The position numbers and the translations under genes are program-made. A DNA stretch of 64,000 nucleotides from Hugenholtzia roseola DSM 9546 (lineage in GTDB: Bacteria > Bacteroidota > Bacteroidia > Cytophagales > Bernardetiaceae), in assembly GCF_000422585.1 (NCBI RefSeq), contig NZ_AUGI01000038.1, positions 1 through 64,000 of the forward strand. Reading direction: 5' to 3'. Every line of letters starts with the position of its first letter. Position 1 is the stretch's first letter. The notes beneath the pieces were generated by a model. That model was given only the letters and a program-made list of their open reading frames with translations, was not told where the DNA came from and made no database searches. Below, piece by piece: positions 41,905 to 49,974 of this stretch.

Positions 41905-43035
41905 ATGGATACAAACGGCATTTTTTCAGACTTTGCCCCTACGGACAAAAAAACTTGGCGTGCGCTTGCAGAAAAAGAACTCAAAAATCTTTCCTATCAA
42001 GAGCTTTTAACTTGGGAAATCGTCCCGAAAGTGGAAATAGAAGCCTATTACGACCGCACTACCACAAAATTTAGCCCCAACCCCTACTATGCTGCCGCCC
42101 CCGAACAAGGGAAGGCACGCCATTGGCAGAATCTGCCCTATTTGGAAGTAGGCGACCCCGTTGCAGCCAACAAAGAAGCCCTTTCCCAACTCAATAGTGG
42201 GGCAGATGGTATTTTGTTCGGAATTTCACTACCCTCTGTTTCGGTTTCATTCTTTGAAAGCCTATTAGAAAATATTTTATTGCCTTATTGCCAAATTAGT
42301 TTTGTTTTAGAAAATAATTTGGATAAAAAAGACTTTTTAGAAGCATACGCCACCTACTTGCACCAGAGCCAAGATGCCGAAACATTGCCCCAAATTGTAG
42401 GCTTTTGCAAGGCAGCAGGCGAAGAAGCCAATTTAGACAGTTCCCTAAGCCGCAATATTTTTGCAAAAATGCCTCATTTTCAGTGTTTTATGATAGAAAT
42501 TGAGGAAACGCAAGCGTGGAATGTAGCCCTTGCTAAGGCTCTGAAAAAATATACGCAACTTTTGCAAGTGCTTGAAAAAGAACCGTTTTCTTTCACACAG
42601 GTAGGTTTTTCTTTGCCACAAATAGACAATTACTTTTTGGCGATAGCCATTCAGATGAGCCTACGCAAATTAGCCGCCTTTATTGCCGCTCAAACAAGCG
42701 CGAAGCCATTGGCAGAAGTGGCAAAAGCCATTCGAATCCATACCTACACACGCCTCTGGGCGCAAGAAGCGGATACGCACACCAATTTGATACGCAACAC
42801 GACGCAAGCCATGTCTGCCATCTTGGGCGGTTGCGACTCGCTTTCAGTCTTGCCCTTTGCCCCACCTACCCCTGCGGGACACGCCTTAGCGCAACGCATG
42901 GCGCGAAATGTGTCGCTAATTCTAACCGAAGAAGCCTATTTTGACAAAGTCAATGCGCCCTTAGCAGGGAGCTACTTTGTAGAAACCCTGACCCAAAAAC
43001 TAAGTGAAGACGTATGGGCGCAATTTCAGTCCTGA
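41905..43035 (+). CDS. mutA: Methylmalonyl-CoA mutase small (beta) subunit, C-terminally short
   Basis: 376 residues. TDKKTWRALAEKELKN, LTWEIVPKVEIEAYY, RIHTYTRLWAQEADTHTNLI, TTQAMSAILGGCDSLSVLPF and NAPLAGSYFVETLTQKL are the motifs of the MutA TIM-barrel domain. The protein then stops at SEDVWAQFQS, whereas relatives usually continue (W-x-L-F-x-E-I-E) for roughly 70 or more residues. No continuation appears in other frames after 43035. The large B12-binding subunit (mutB) that normally follows is absent: the next gene is Cas6-like. It may be a degenerating gene or an unusual short form; its partner could be elsewhere. Confidence 0.85.
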   Translation: MDTNGIFSDFAPTDKKTWRALAEKELKNLSYQELLTWEIVPKVEIEAYYDRTTTKFSPNPYYAAAPEQGKARHWQNLPYLEVGDPVAANKEALSQLNSGADGILFGISLPSVSVSFFESLLENILLPYCQISFVLENNLDKKDFLEAYATYLHQSQDAETLPQIVGFCKAAGEEANLDSSLSRNIFAKMPHFQCFMIEIEETQAWNVALAKALKKYTQLLQVLEKEPFSFTQVGFSLPQIDNYFLAIAIQMSLRKLAAFIAAQTSAKPLAEVAKAIRIHTYTRLWAQEADTHTNLIRNTTQAMSAILGGCDSLSVLPFAPPTPAGHALAQRMARNVSLILTEEAYFDKVNAPLAGSYFVETLTQKLSEDVWAQFQS

Positions 43036-43311
43036 CGTTATCTTGGTTTAAAATTTCAAATTTTTGTAGAAGTTTGGAAAAGCATAGCGATTATGAATCG
43101 TTTGCAAAACAGCGTGTAGTTTTTTTGTAAATAGTTGGAAAGATTTGTATTTGAAAAACTACCTATCTTCTTGCCGATACCGTTCATAAACACTAATTTT
43201 AGAGTCGCTCGACAAACTTTTATCGCATACCCAACCTTACAGCTTTTTTGAAGTTGTATCGTTCTAACCTTGTCTTTTTATTCGCAACTTAATTTTTAAA
43301 TCTATAAGCAA

Positions 43312-44127
43312 ATGAGAGTACGTATTATCTTTGGATTGCGCAACCGCGGCGGCGCGTTGCCTTTCTACCACCAATACCTTTTTTCCGACCTTATCGAGAC
43401 ACTCTTAGATGATTACGTTTCGGCAAGGGCTGTGGAAAATACCAAGTTATTGTATAATTTTTCAGGGCTAAAAGGACAAACGCGCATTAGCCGCAAGGGG
43501 CTACACTACTGCTCACGTCGTGTTACGCTTGTCTTTTCTACCATCGAGCGCGAATTGGGCAACCACCTACTGCGCAAGATTTTTTCGCAACCCCTTTGGC
43601 AGGTCGGCGAGTTGGAATTAGAACCTGAAAGTGTAGAGGAAGAGGTAATGCCTGAATTTAGCGAAATGATGAAATTTGTCTGTATCGCGCCGTTGGTAAT
43701 TGCAGGTTTTAATGTGTATCGCGATTTGAAGGAATTTATTTTGCCTACTACCGACAAATTTTCCGACCTACTCTACGAATCTACGATGACGCGCATGGAG
43801 GGTTCGGGCTATTTCACTCCTGCCCAAATTGCGGAATTTTATCGCTTCCAAGTAGTGCCAGACCGCCGCTATTTAGACCGCGTTCAACAATCAGACAAAA
43901 AATTTGCCCGCATCTATTCCGTTTCCGACGACGGCAAACAAGCCGAAGTGCGTGGCTATACCTTCCCCTTCGTACTCTATGCTGCGCCCGAAGTGCAGCG
44001 TTTTATCTTCTTTTCGGGTTTGGGCGAATTTACCCAACAAGGGTTTGGCATGCTCGACTTAGCTCATAGCGACCCTACGCAACGCACGATTGAGTATCGC
44101 GATTATATCGAAACTTCGGTGCAGTAA
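43312..44127 (+). CDS. Orphan Cas6-like RAMP endoribonuclease
   Basis: 271 residues. The N-terminus (RVRIIFGLRNRGG, then LPFYHQYLFSDLIETLLDDY) matches the first ferredoxin-like fold of Cas6, in which a conserved strand leads to a Y/H-bearing helix; H20 is a candidate catalytic or substrate residue. The C-terminal glycine-rich loop GLGEFTQQGFGML (236-248) is the Cas6 hallmark G-x-G-x(5)-GFG. The central KFVCIAPLVI strand also fits. No CRISPR repeat array, cas1/cas2 or effector gene is present in this window, so it is isolated. Orphan Cas6-like genes are known in this phylum; their role is not established. Confidence 0.8.
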   Translation: MRVRIIFGLRNRGGALPFYHQYLFSDLIETLLDDYVSARAVENTKLLYNFSGLKGQTRISRKGLHYCSRRVTLVFSTIERELGNHLLRKIFSQPLWQVGELELEPESVEEEVMPEFSEMMKFVCIAPLVIAGFNVYRDLKEFILPTTDKFSDLLYESTMTRMEGSGYFTPAQIAEFYRFQVVPDRRYLDRVQQSDKKFARIYSVSDDGKQAEVRGYTFPFVLYAAPEVQRFIFFSGLGEFTQQGFGMLDLAHSDPTQRTIEYRDYIETSVQ

Positions 44128-44156
44128 GCGATAAGACCACAAACGAAGCAACTTCG

Positions 44157-44188
44157 AACCCTAAGCTCTTTGCAAAAGACTTAGGGTT
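44157..44188 (+). terminator. Terminator-like hairpin after the Cas6-like gene
   Basis: Arms AACCCTAAG and CTTAGGGTT around a 14-nt loop, followed by TTGGC rather than a long T-run. Confidence 0.6.
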
Positions 44189-44364
44189 TTGGCTTAAAAA
44201 AAGAGTAGAAACGCCCAGTCTACATCCACTCTGCGCCCTTTTGAAGGCTAAATAAATAGCAATCCAATATTTAGCCTATTTCATCACTAAAAAATAGTGC
44301 TACTAAAAAGTATAACCATTTGACAAACAGACGCTTGCTGCTGAAAAGCGTTGAGGCTAAGAAA

Positions 44365-45453
44365 ATGTACGAAATTCAAGTATTACCCTTTTCTTTTGAG
44401 GTAGAAACGAAAGTTGTTTTGAAGAAAACAACCTTGGCTGGTAGGGCGTTGGCAGAACTCAAAAGTATCGCCAAGACAATTCCCAACGAGGCAATTCTGA
44501 TAAACACGCTTGTTTTACAAGAGGCAAAAGATAGTTCGGCAGTAGAAAATATCATCACTACACACGACGAACTTTTTAAGGCAGATATTTTCGAGAACTT
44601 AGTTAGTTCATTAGCCACCAAAGAGGTACAAAACTATGCAAACGCGCTCAAAAAGGGTTTTGAAATTGTGCAGCAAAAAGGCTTACTAACGGCAAATCAC
44701 ATTATCCAAATTCAAGAAATTTTAGAACAAAATAAAGCAGGTTTCAGACGGCAAGCAGGGACGACACTCAAAAATGCCCAAACAGGGGAGGTAATTTACA
44801 CGCCTCCACAAGATTTTGATACAATTAGTAATTTAATGACGAACTTAGAAAAGTTTATCAATGACCCTGAACTTTCAGACCTTGACCCTTTGGTAAAGAT
44901 GGCAATTATTCATTTTCAATTTGAGAGTATTCACCCTTTCTATGACGGCAACGGACGTACAGGGCGGATTATCAATATTTTGTATCTGATTTTGCAAAAC
45001 CTGCTCGATTTACCTATTTTATATTTGAGTCGTTATATTATCCGAAACAAACAGGCTTACTATCAGAAACTACAAGCAGTAAGAGACACCAACGATTGGG
45101 AAGATTGGATACTTTTTATGCTCGATGGCGTAGAGGAAACTGCACAGGAAACTATTATTTTAATACAAAAAATAAAAAATCTAATGCAAGACTATAAACA
45201 TAAAATTAGAAACAAACACAAATTTTATAGTCAAGATTTACTAAACAACCTTTTTAAGCACCCCTATACCAAAGTAGAGTTCATAGAAAAAGATTTAAGT
45301 GTGTCACGCCCTACGGCTACAAAATATCTGAACGTTTTGACAAAAGACGGTTTATTGAGAAAAGTAAAAATAGAAAAAAGCAACTATTACATCAATCAGC
45401 CGCTTTTTGACTTATTTCTTGGCAAAGAGGGCGAAAATCTACCTATAAAATAG
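44365..45453 (+). CDS. Fic-family AMP-transferase with built-in inhibitory helix
   Basis: ATG 44365 is preferred to a TTG at 44320. Of 362 residues, the canonical motif HPFYDGNGRTGR (H190-R201) marks the Fic AMP-transferase site. An N-terminal inhibitory helix S-x(3)-E-N is present as SSAVEN (S57, E61, N62), defining a class II Fic protein autoinhibited in the ground state. The C-terminal third (about 285-350: KVEFIEKDLSVSRPTATKYL) is a winged helix-turn-helix, so it may bind DNA and autoregulate. No separate antitoxin gene is adjacent, consistent with intramolecular inhibition. Confidence 0.93.
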   Translation: MYEIQVLPFSFEVETKVVLKKTTLAGRALAELKSIAKTIPNEAILINTLVLQEAKDSSAVENIITTHDELFKADIFENLVSSLATKEVQNYANALKKGFEIVQQKGLLTANHIIQIQEILEQNKAGFRRQAGTTLKNAQTGEVIYTPPQDFDTISNLMTNLEKFINDPELSDLDPLVKMAIIHFQFESIHPFYDGNGRTGRIINILYLILQNLLDLPILYLSRYIIRNKQAYYQKLQAVRDTNDWEDWILFMLDGVEETAQETIILIQKIKNLMQDYKHKIRNKHKFYSQDLLNNLFKHPYTKVEFIEKDLSVSRPTATKYLNVLTKDGLLRKVKIEKSNYYINQPLFDLFLGKEGENLPIK

Positions 45454-45476
45454 CCGCTTTGTGTGTCTGCTCAAAA

Positions 45477-45551
45477 GGACGTGTAAAAAAAATCGGCTTT
45501 TCTTTACATATCAGGCAGGACGTGTAAAGAAAATCGGCTTTTCTTTACATA
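45477..45551. terminator. Two tandem hairpins between Fic and comF
   Basis: GGACGTGTAAA..TCGGCTTTTC occurs twice (45477-45510 and 45518-45551, 41-bp period). Each folds with TGTAAAGAAAA / TTTTCTTTACA arms (first copy with one substitution). It sits between convergent genes, so it is probably a doubled bidirectional terminator. Confidence 0.7.
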
Positions 45552-45578
45552 CCCTACCTACCTATTCTATCTATTCCG

Positions 45579-46298
45579 CTATCGTGCCGCTACCGCAATC
45601 GCGCCTACACTTACTTTGGCTGCGCCATTTTCTAAAAGCAAATGCAGGGCAGATTCGAGCGTTGCGCCTGTGGTGATGACATCATCGACCAAAAGGAGGT
45701 GCTTTCCCACGATACTTTCCCTATTTTCAATCGCAAAGACGCTTTTCATATTTTCAAAACGCTGCAAACGGTCTTTCTGTGTTTGGGTCTGGGTTTCGAT
45801 TTTGCGAACCAAAATATCCGCGCGCACCGCTACCTGCAAACCTGCCGAAAGCCCCTGTGCAAAATAAGCACTTTGGTTGTAGCCGCGCTTCGCTTCCTTG
45901 CGCGGGTGCAGCGGAATGGGGAGGATAGCGTCGAAAGTGCCATACTCGCCCTGCTGCGTAAAACCTGCCTTGTAGAGTTCGCGCCCGAAAAGTTCGCCCA
46001 AAAACAAGCCCACATCAGCCTGCCCCTGATATTTGAGCGCGAACATAAGCTGCTGAACCGCCGTACTTTTCCTAAAAAAGAGATACGCCAAGCCATAATG
46101 AATCGGCACTTTGCCCCAAAATTTAGTACAAACCTCGTTCTGTTGGGGGATTCGATGGTAGTCGGTCTTAGGCAGTTCATACAAACAATTCGTACAAATG
46201 CAATTTTCATTCCCTACCAAAACCTCTTTGCAAGCCAAGCAAAGGTCGGGATAGAAAAGTGAAAGCAAATCTTGCCATATTTTTTGAGCCACTTTCAT
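45579..46298 (-). CDS. ComF-family protein (phosphoribosyltransferase domain)
   Basis: The ATG at 46296-46298 gives 239 residues beginning MKVAQKIWQDLL; the longer frame adds a lysine/isoleucine-rich segment unlike the family. An N-terminal zinc-ribbon-like set (CLACKEV, CICTNC) and YHRIPQQNEV are followed by ILPIPLHPRKEAKRGYNQ and the PRPP loop LLLVDDVITTGAT (about 200). This is the classic ComF layout, linked to DNA uptake and recombination in naturally transformable bacteria; the biochemical activity is uncertain. It converges on the Fic gene and lies about 95 bp downstream of the restriction-modification gene. Confidence 0.93.
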   Translation of the reverse strand: MKVAQKIWQDLLSLFYPDLCLACKEVLVGNENCICTNCLYELPKTDYHRIPQQNEVCTKFWGKVPIHYGLAYLFFRKSTAVQQLMFALKYQGQADVGLFLGELFGRELYKAGFTQQGEYGTFDAILPIPLHPRKEAKRGYNQSAYFAQGLSAGLQVAVRADILVRKIETQTQTQKDRLQRFENMKSVFAIENRESIVGKHLLLVDDVITTGATLESALHLLLENGAAKVSVGAIAVAAR

Positions 46299-46393
46299 AC
46301 TTTTTATAGTAAGATTTTTATAGATTACAAGATAATTTTTAGATTTTTTGTGTCTATTTATGAGAAAGAAAGGGGACAAAGACAAGCAATTTT

Positions 46394-49138
46394 TTACTTT
46401 TTCCGCTTTTTGGTTTTTTCTTTTGTAAATAAATCGGCAGTATATTTTTCATAAAGTCCAAACAAGAACTCCATGCGATTCGCTTCGCTCGTAAAGGGCT
46501 GCGGACGGTATGCCAAATCGACGGCTTTATCTAATTCCGCATGGGCTTTCACTAAGGCAGGCGGCATCACCAAAGGGTCGTAAAGGGCGGCAAGACTGCT
46601 ATTGGGAAACTTCTGACGGGCATCTAAGACCTTTTGAGCCGCTTTTTCAATGGCTTTTATTTGCTTTTCGGTAGGATTTTCTGCCCAAGGAAAGTTATTA
46701 TAAACAATTTCATTGGAATAACGAAAATCGCTTTTTAGCCTGCCACAAACATTTTTTACCCACGCCATGTGCATGGAGGATTGTAAAATGCCAAAATGAT
46801 AAAGAGTAGCACTACTATTTACAGATAAACAAGTATCGCTTACAATAATTGAATCATCAAAAAAACCCATTGGAATATAAGTACGATTTTCAGAACTAAC
46901 TCTTGGTATAAGAATATATTTGCTGGAAGGTTGTCTTATTTCTCCGAATAAAGCAGGCACTTTTGCCAATTTTTTTGTTGCTTCTCTTGTACTTTTTAGT
47001 CTATATTCTTTTACAGCATTTATCCTTTTCATAACTTCGGGCATAGATTTTAGCACATCTGGCTCAATGCCAACAAGCCACAGACACCACCTCTTTTCTC
47101 CATTTAAAAATTCATAAGCGGAAAGCATGGGTTTGATGTATTTTTCGGCTCTGGGTTCTTTTTTTAAAAATGCCTCTTTTTCGTCGTCTGTAAAAAGTAA
47201 ATGTCCCCCATCATTGGGCATATTACCAAAAACTATCTTAGGAACTTCACAAATTGGTTCTCGTCTTTTTTCAATTACAATATCTTTGGCATCAATTAGA
47301 TAAGGATTGATATTTTTTGCCTTAATTTCATGCGCCTCACCTCTGATGTCTTCGTAGTCAAAAAGGCGTTTGTTTTCAGTATCAAAAGCCGCAAAACCGA
47401 CAATGATACAATAAACGGCGGCATTTCCCTTTGCCTCATTGCTCCATTTGAAAGTACGATGCGCAAAATGAATTTTGATGCCGTATTTTTTCATCAAATA
47501 GCCCCAAAGAATGGCAGTTTGTTCGCCCTGCACAATAGAATTAGTAGAAACAAAGGCAACTTTTATAGTTGTTTTTTGAATATATTTCGCAGCTTTTACA
47601 TACCAACCTGTTACATAATCCAAAACGCCACTGCCCACTCTATTTTCAAATCCTTTTGTGATTTGGTCGCGCTGAAATTGTGTCATGAGTTTAGAACCAA
47701 TAAAAGGAGGATTGCCGATAAGATAGGAAAGTTCTTTTTTAGAAACAATCGATTCCCAATCCGTTTCTAATGCGTCTGCCTGCACAATTTTAGCCGCCTT
47801 TTGTAAAGGTAGGCGCACAAAATATTGTCCAAATTCGAGGCTTACCCTCATGTTCATTTGGTGGTCGATGAGCCACATGGCTACCTGTGCGATTTGTGCG
47901 GGAAAATCCTCGTACTCTATGCCGTAAAATTGGTCTACATCTACCCAAACTGCCTGATTCACATTTAAAAAACCTTGTCCTTTTTTATTCAAAAAACGAA
48001 TTACCTCTAATTCTAATAGGCGCAATTCGCGATAAGTAACCACCAAGAAATTGCCACAACCGCAGGCAGGGTCGAGAAATTTTAGGCTACTTAATTTTTT
48101 GTGGAAATCAGTTAGCTTATTTTTATTATCTTTTATAGTTTCAAATTCTTTCCAAAGTTCATCTAAAAAAAGTGGTTTGATAAGTTTTAAAATGTTTGTT
48201 TCGCTGGTATAATGCGCTCCCAAGTTGCGGCGTTCCTTCGGATTCATGACACTTTGAAACATAGAGCCAAAAATAGCAGGAGAAATTTTGCTCCAATCGA
48301 TATAACAACACTCCAAAAGTGCCTGCCGCATCTTGCTATCAAAACTTGCTACAGGCAAAACTTCTTCAAAAAGTTTTCCATTTACATACGGAAATTCGTT
48401 GAGTTGTTCGTCAATATTTTTAAAACGTTGCGCTTTGGGCGTATTGAGTACCTGAAAAAGCTCCTGCAATTTGGCTGCAAGGTCGCTTCCATCAACATTA
48501 GTACGCTGTTCAATATATTCTTGAAATAGTTGTTTATTAAAAATATTGGTATCTTCGGCAAATAGTAAAAATAAAATTCGCACTAAATACACTTCTAACG
48601 GATGTCCTGTATAGCCAATCTCCTCTAAGCGGTCGTGTAGCTTGCCCATCGACTCGGCAGCTTTGATGTTGGCAGGGTCTTGCTCTTTGTAAATCTTTTT
48701 TTGATAGCCTAATAAATAGGTAAAATGATGCACATTTTTAACTAAATTATTCAAATTAAATTCAACTGTGGTACTTTCTTCGACATCGTACAAACGAAAC
48801 CGCTCGAAGTCGCAGACCAAAATATATTTGGGCAGCTCGTGTTCTTTGAGTCCGTGCGTATATGCTTTGGCTTGTTCGAAGGCTTTGTCGAGATTTTTGC
48901 CCCTACTTTTCATTTCTACCAAAATAGTTCCCTTCCAGAGCATGTCTATATAGCCACTTCCGTCGTCTAATTTTTTGACTCTGTATTCGAAAGTGCCAAT
49001 TTTTCGGCGTGAAATTCCAAACACTTCAAAAAAAGCATCTAAAAAAGGTTTTGCCTCTGCTTCTTCATTTGAAGTGCTTGCCCATTCTTTCGAAAATTTC
49101 AGGGCGCGGTCTTTTATTTCGTTCCAATTTAAAGGCAT
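46394..49138 (-). CDS. Type IIL (MmeI-like) restriction-modification enzyme
   Basis: A single 914-residue polypeptide, the usual length for MmeI-like enzymes. The N-terminal PD-(D/E)xK nuclease is seen as GYIDMLWKGTILVEMKSRG (D65, E75, K77). A helical spacer (about 150-345) leads to the gamma-class N6-adenine methyltransferase with the SAM motif FLDPACGCGNFLV (from 355) and catalytic NPPF (476-479). A target-recognition domain occupies the C-terminal third. It cuts at a fixed distance from its site and modifies one strand. No separate methylase or specificity gene is needed, and none is present. Specificity cannot be read from the sequence. No frameshift seen. Confidence 0.93.
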   Translation of the reverse strand: MPLNWNEIKDRALKFSKEWASTSNEEAEAKPFLDAFFEVFGISRRKIGTFEYRVKKLDDGSGYIDMLWKGTILVEMKSRGKNLDKAFEQAKAYTHGLKEHELPKYILVCDFERFRLYDVEESTTVEFNLNNLVKNVHHFTYLLGYQKKIYKEQDPANIKAAESMGKLHDRLEEIGYTGHPLEVYLVRILFLLFAEDTNIFNKQLFQEYIEQRTNVDGSDLAAKLQELFQVLNTPKAQRFKNIDEQLNEFPYVNGKLFEEVLPVASFDSKMRQALLECCYIDWSKISPAIFGSMFQSVMNPKERRNLGAHYTSETNILKLIKPLFLDELWKEFETIKDNKNKLTDFHKKLSSLKFLDPACGCGNFLVVTYRELRLLELEVIRFLNKKGQGFLNVNQAVWVDVDQFYGIEYEDFPAQIAQVAMWLIDHQMNMRVSLEFGQYFVRLPLQKAAKIVQADALETDWESIVSKKELSYLIGNPPFIGSKLMTQFQRDQITKGFENRVGSGVLDYVTGWYVKAAKYIQKTTIKVAFVSTNSIVQGEQTAILWGYLMKKYGIKIHFAHRTFKWSNEAKGNAAVYCIIVGFAAFDTENKRLFDYEDIRGEAHEIKAKNINPYLIDAKDIVIEKRREPICEVPKIVFGNMPNDGGHLLFTDDEKEAFLKKEPRAEKYIKPMLSAYEFLNGEKRWCLWLVGIEPDVLKSMPEVMKRINAVKEYRLKSTREATKKLAKVPALFGEIRQPSSKYILIPRVSSENRTYIPMGFFDDSIIVSDTCLSVNSSATLYHFGILQSSMHMAWVKNVCGRLKSDFRYSNEIVYNNFPWAENPTEKQIKAIEKAAQKVLDARQKFPNSSLAALYDPLVMPPALVKAHAELDKAVDLAYRPQPFTSEANRMEFLFGLYEKYTADLFTKEKTKKRKK

Positions 49139-49266
49139 CTTTTTTTATTTGTGGTTGTGGGTTTGGATTAAGAAGAGCAGTTGTGAGGACAACTTCAATA
49201 GATTCCAACCAATACAAAAATAAATAAAAAATACTATCCTACCAAATGAAGAATTTGGCTTCCTCT

Positions 49267-49647
49267 TCATTTTTTAGAAAGAAACCCAATCCCCCATAAA
49301 ACCCAAGCCACAATCAGGGCTACGCCACCAATGGGCGTAATTGCCCCTAACCAAGTAATTCCCGTTAAGCAAAGTAGGTAGAGTGAGCCTGAAAAAATCG
49401 CAATCCCTACTAAAAAAAGACCGCCCGCTATCTCGTTGTAGCGATTCTGAAAGTGAAAATGCGAAAGTCCCAAGCCAATGAGCGCAAGCGCGTGATAGAA
49501 ATGATAACGACTTGCCGTTTCGAAAGTAGCGGTTCTGCCTGTTTGTGCCAAAAGGTCTTTAAGGGCGTGTGCGCCAAAAGCCCCTATAGCCACTGCCAAA
49601 GCTCCCAAAATCGCGCCTAAGGCTATCCAACGATTTGCTTTTTTCAT
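49267..49647 (-). CDS. DUF423 membrane protein
   Basis: 126 residues. GAILGALAVAIGAFGAHALK (about 11-30), FETASRYHFYHALALIGLGL (about 42-61) and GGLFLVGIAIFSGSLYLLCL (about 75-94) are diagnostic of the DUF423/YgdD family, with four membrane segments. Role unknown. It is alone, with repeat-free but AT-rich spacers on both sides. Confidence 0.9.
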   Translation of the reverse strand: MKKANRWIALGAILGALAVAIGAFGAHALKDLLAQTGRTATFETASRYHFYHALALIGLGLSHFHFQNRYNEIAGGLFLVGIAIFSGSLYLLCLTGITWLGAITPIGGVALIVAWVLWGIGFLSKK

Positions 49648-49974
49648 AGTCTTTTAGATGAAATATTTTTTTGTTACAAAGTAAAAACATGTTTGAATTA
49701 AAAAAAACTTGAATACAAGTGGCTATATTCGAGAGTGGGAAACAGAAATATAGCTTTTTGCTTTGCGCTTCAAATCATAGCAAGTTATAGAAAAAACAAG
49801 TCTTGTGCAAAAAAACAAGTGAGATTCGAGAGCTATTGCAGAAGCTATTTTATGTAGGCAAAAGCGGCTCGATAGGGTAGAATTTTCCTTCTGCCCATTT
49901 GGTAGAAAATTTATTAAAAACAAAACCCATAAAGTTTTCGCTTTATGGGTTTGTTGTTGTCTTTGTCTTAGCTT
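49648..49974. other. Intergenic spacer before the giant T9SS protein
   Basis: No gene accepted. It contains the terminator at 49923-49952 and a repeated ATTCGAGAG motif in the 49720-49840 region that I cannot interpret. Confidence 0.5.
49923..49952 (-). terminator. Terminator for the giant T9SS protein gene
   Basis: Arms AAACCCATAAAG / CTTTATGGGTTT, 12 bp with a 6-nt loop, T-rich after it on the minus strand. It begins 22 nt after the stop at 49975. Confidence 0.9.

Noticed and set aside
43036-43311. Possible CRISPR array upstream of the Cas6-like gene
   Set aside because: No direct repeats with regular spacing were found; the sequence is simple AT-rich spacer.
45477-45551. Two-unit CRISPR-like repeat
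   Set aside because: Only two copies, separated by 7 bp; each forms a perfect hairpin between convergent genes, so a terminator is the better reading.
49723-49923. 66-codon open frame between the DUF423 and giant T9SS genes
   Set aside because: No start context, no conserved motif, and it ends against a terminator.
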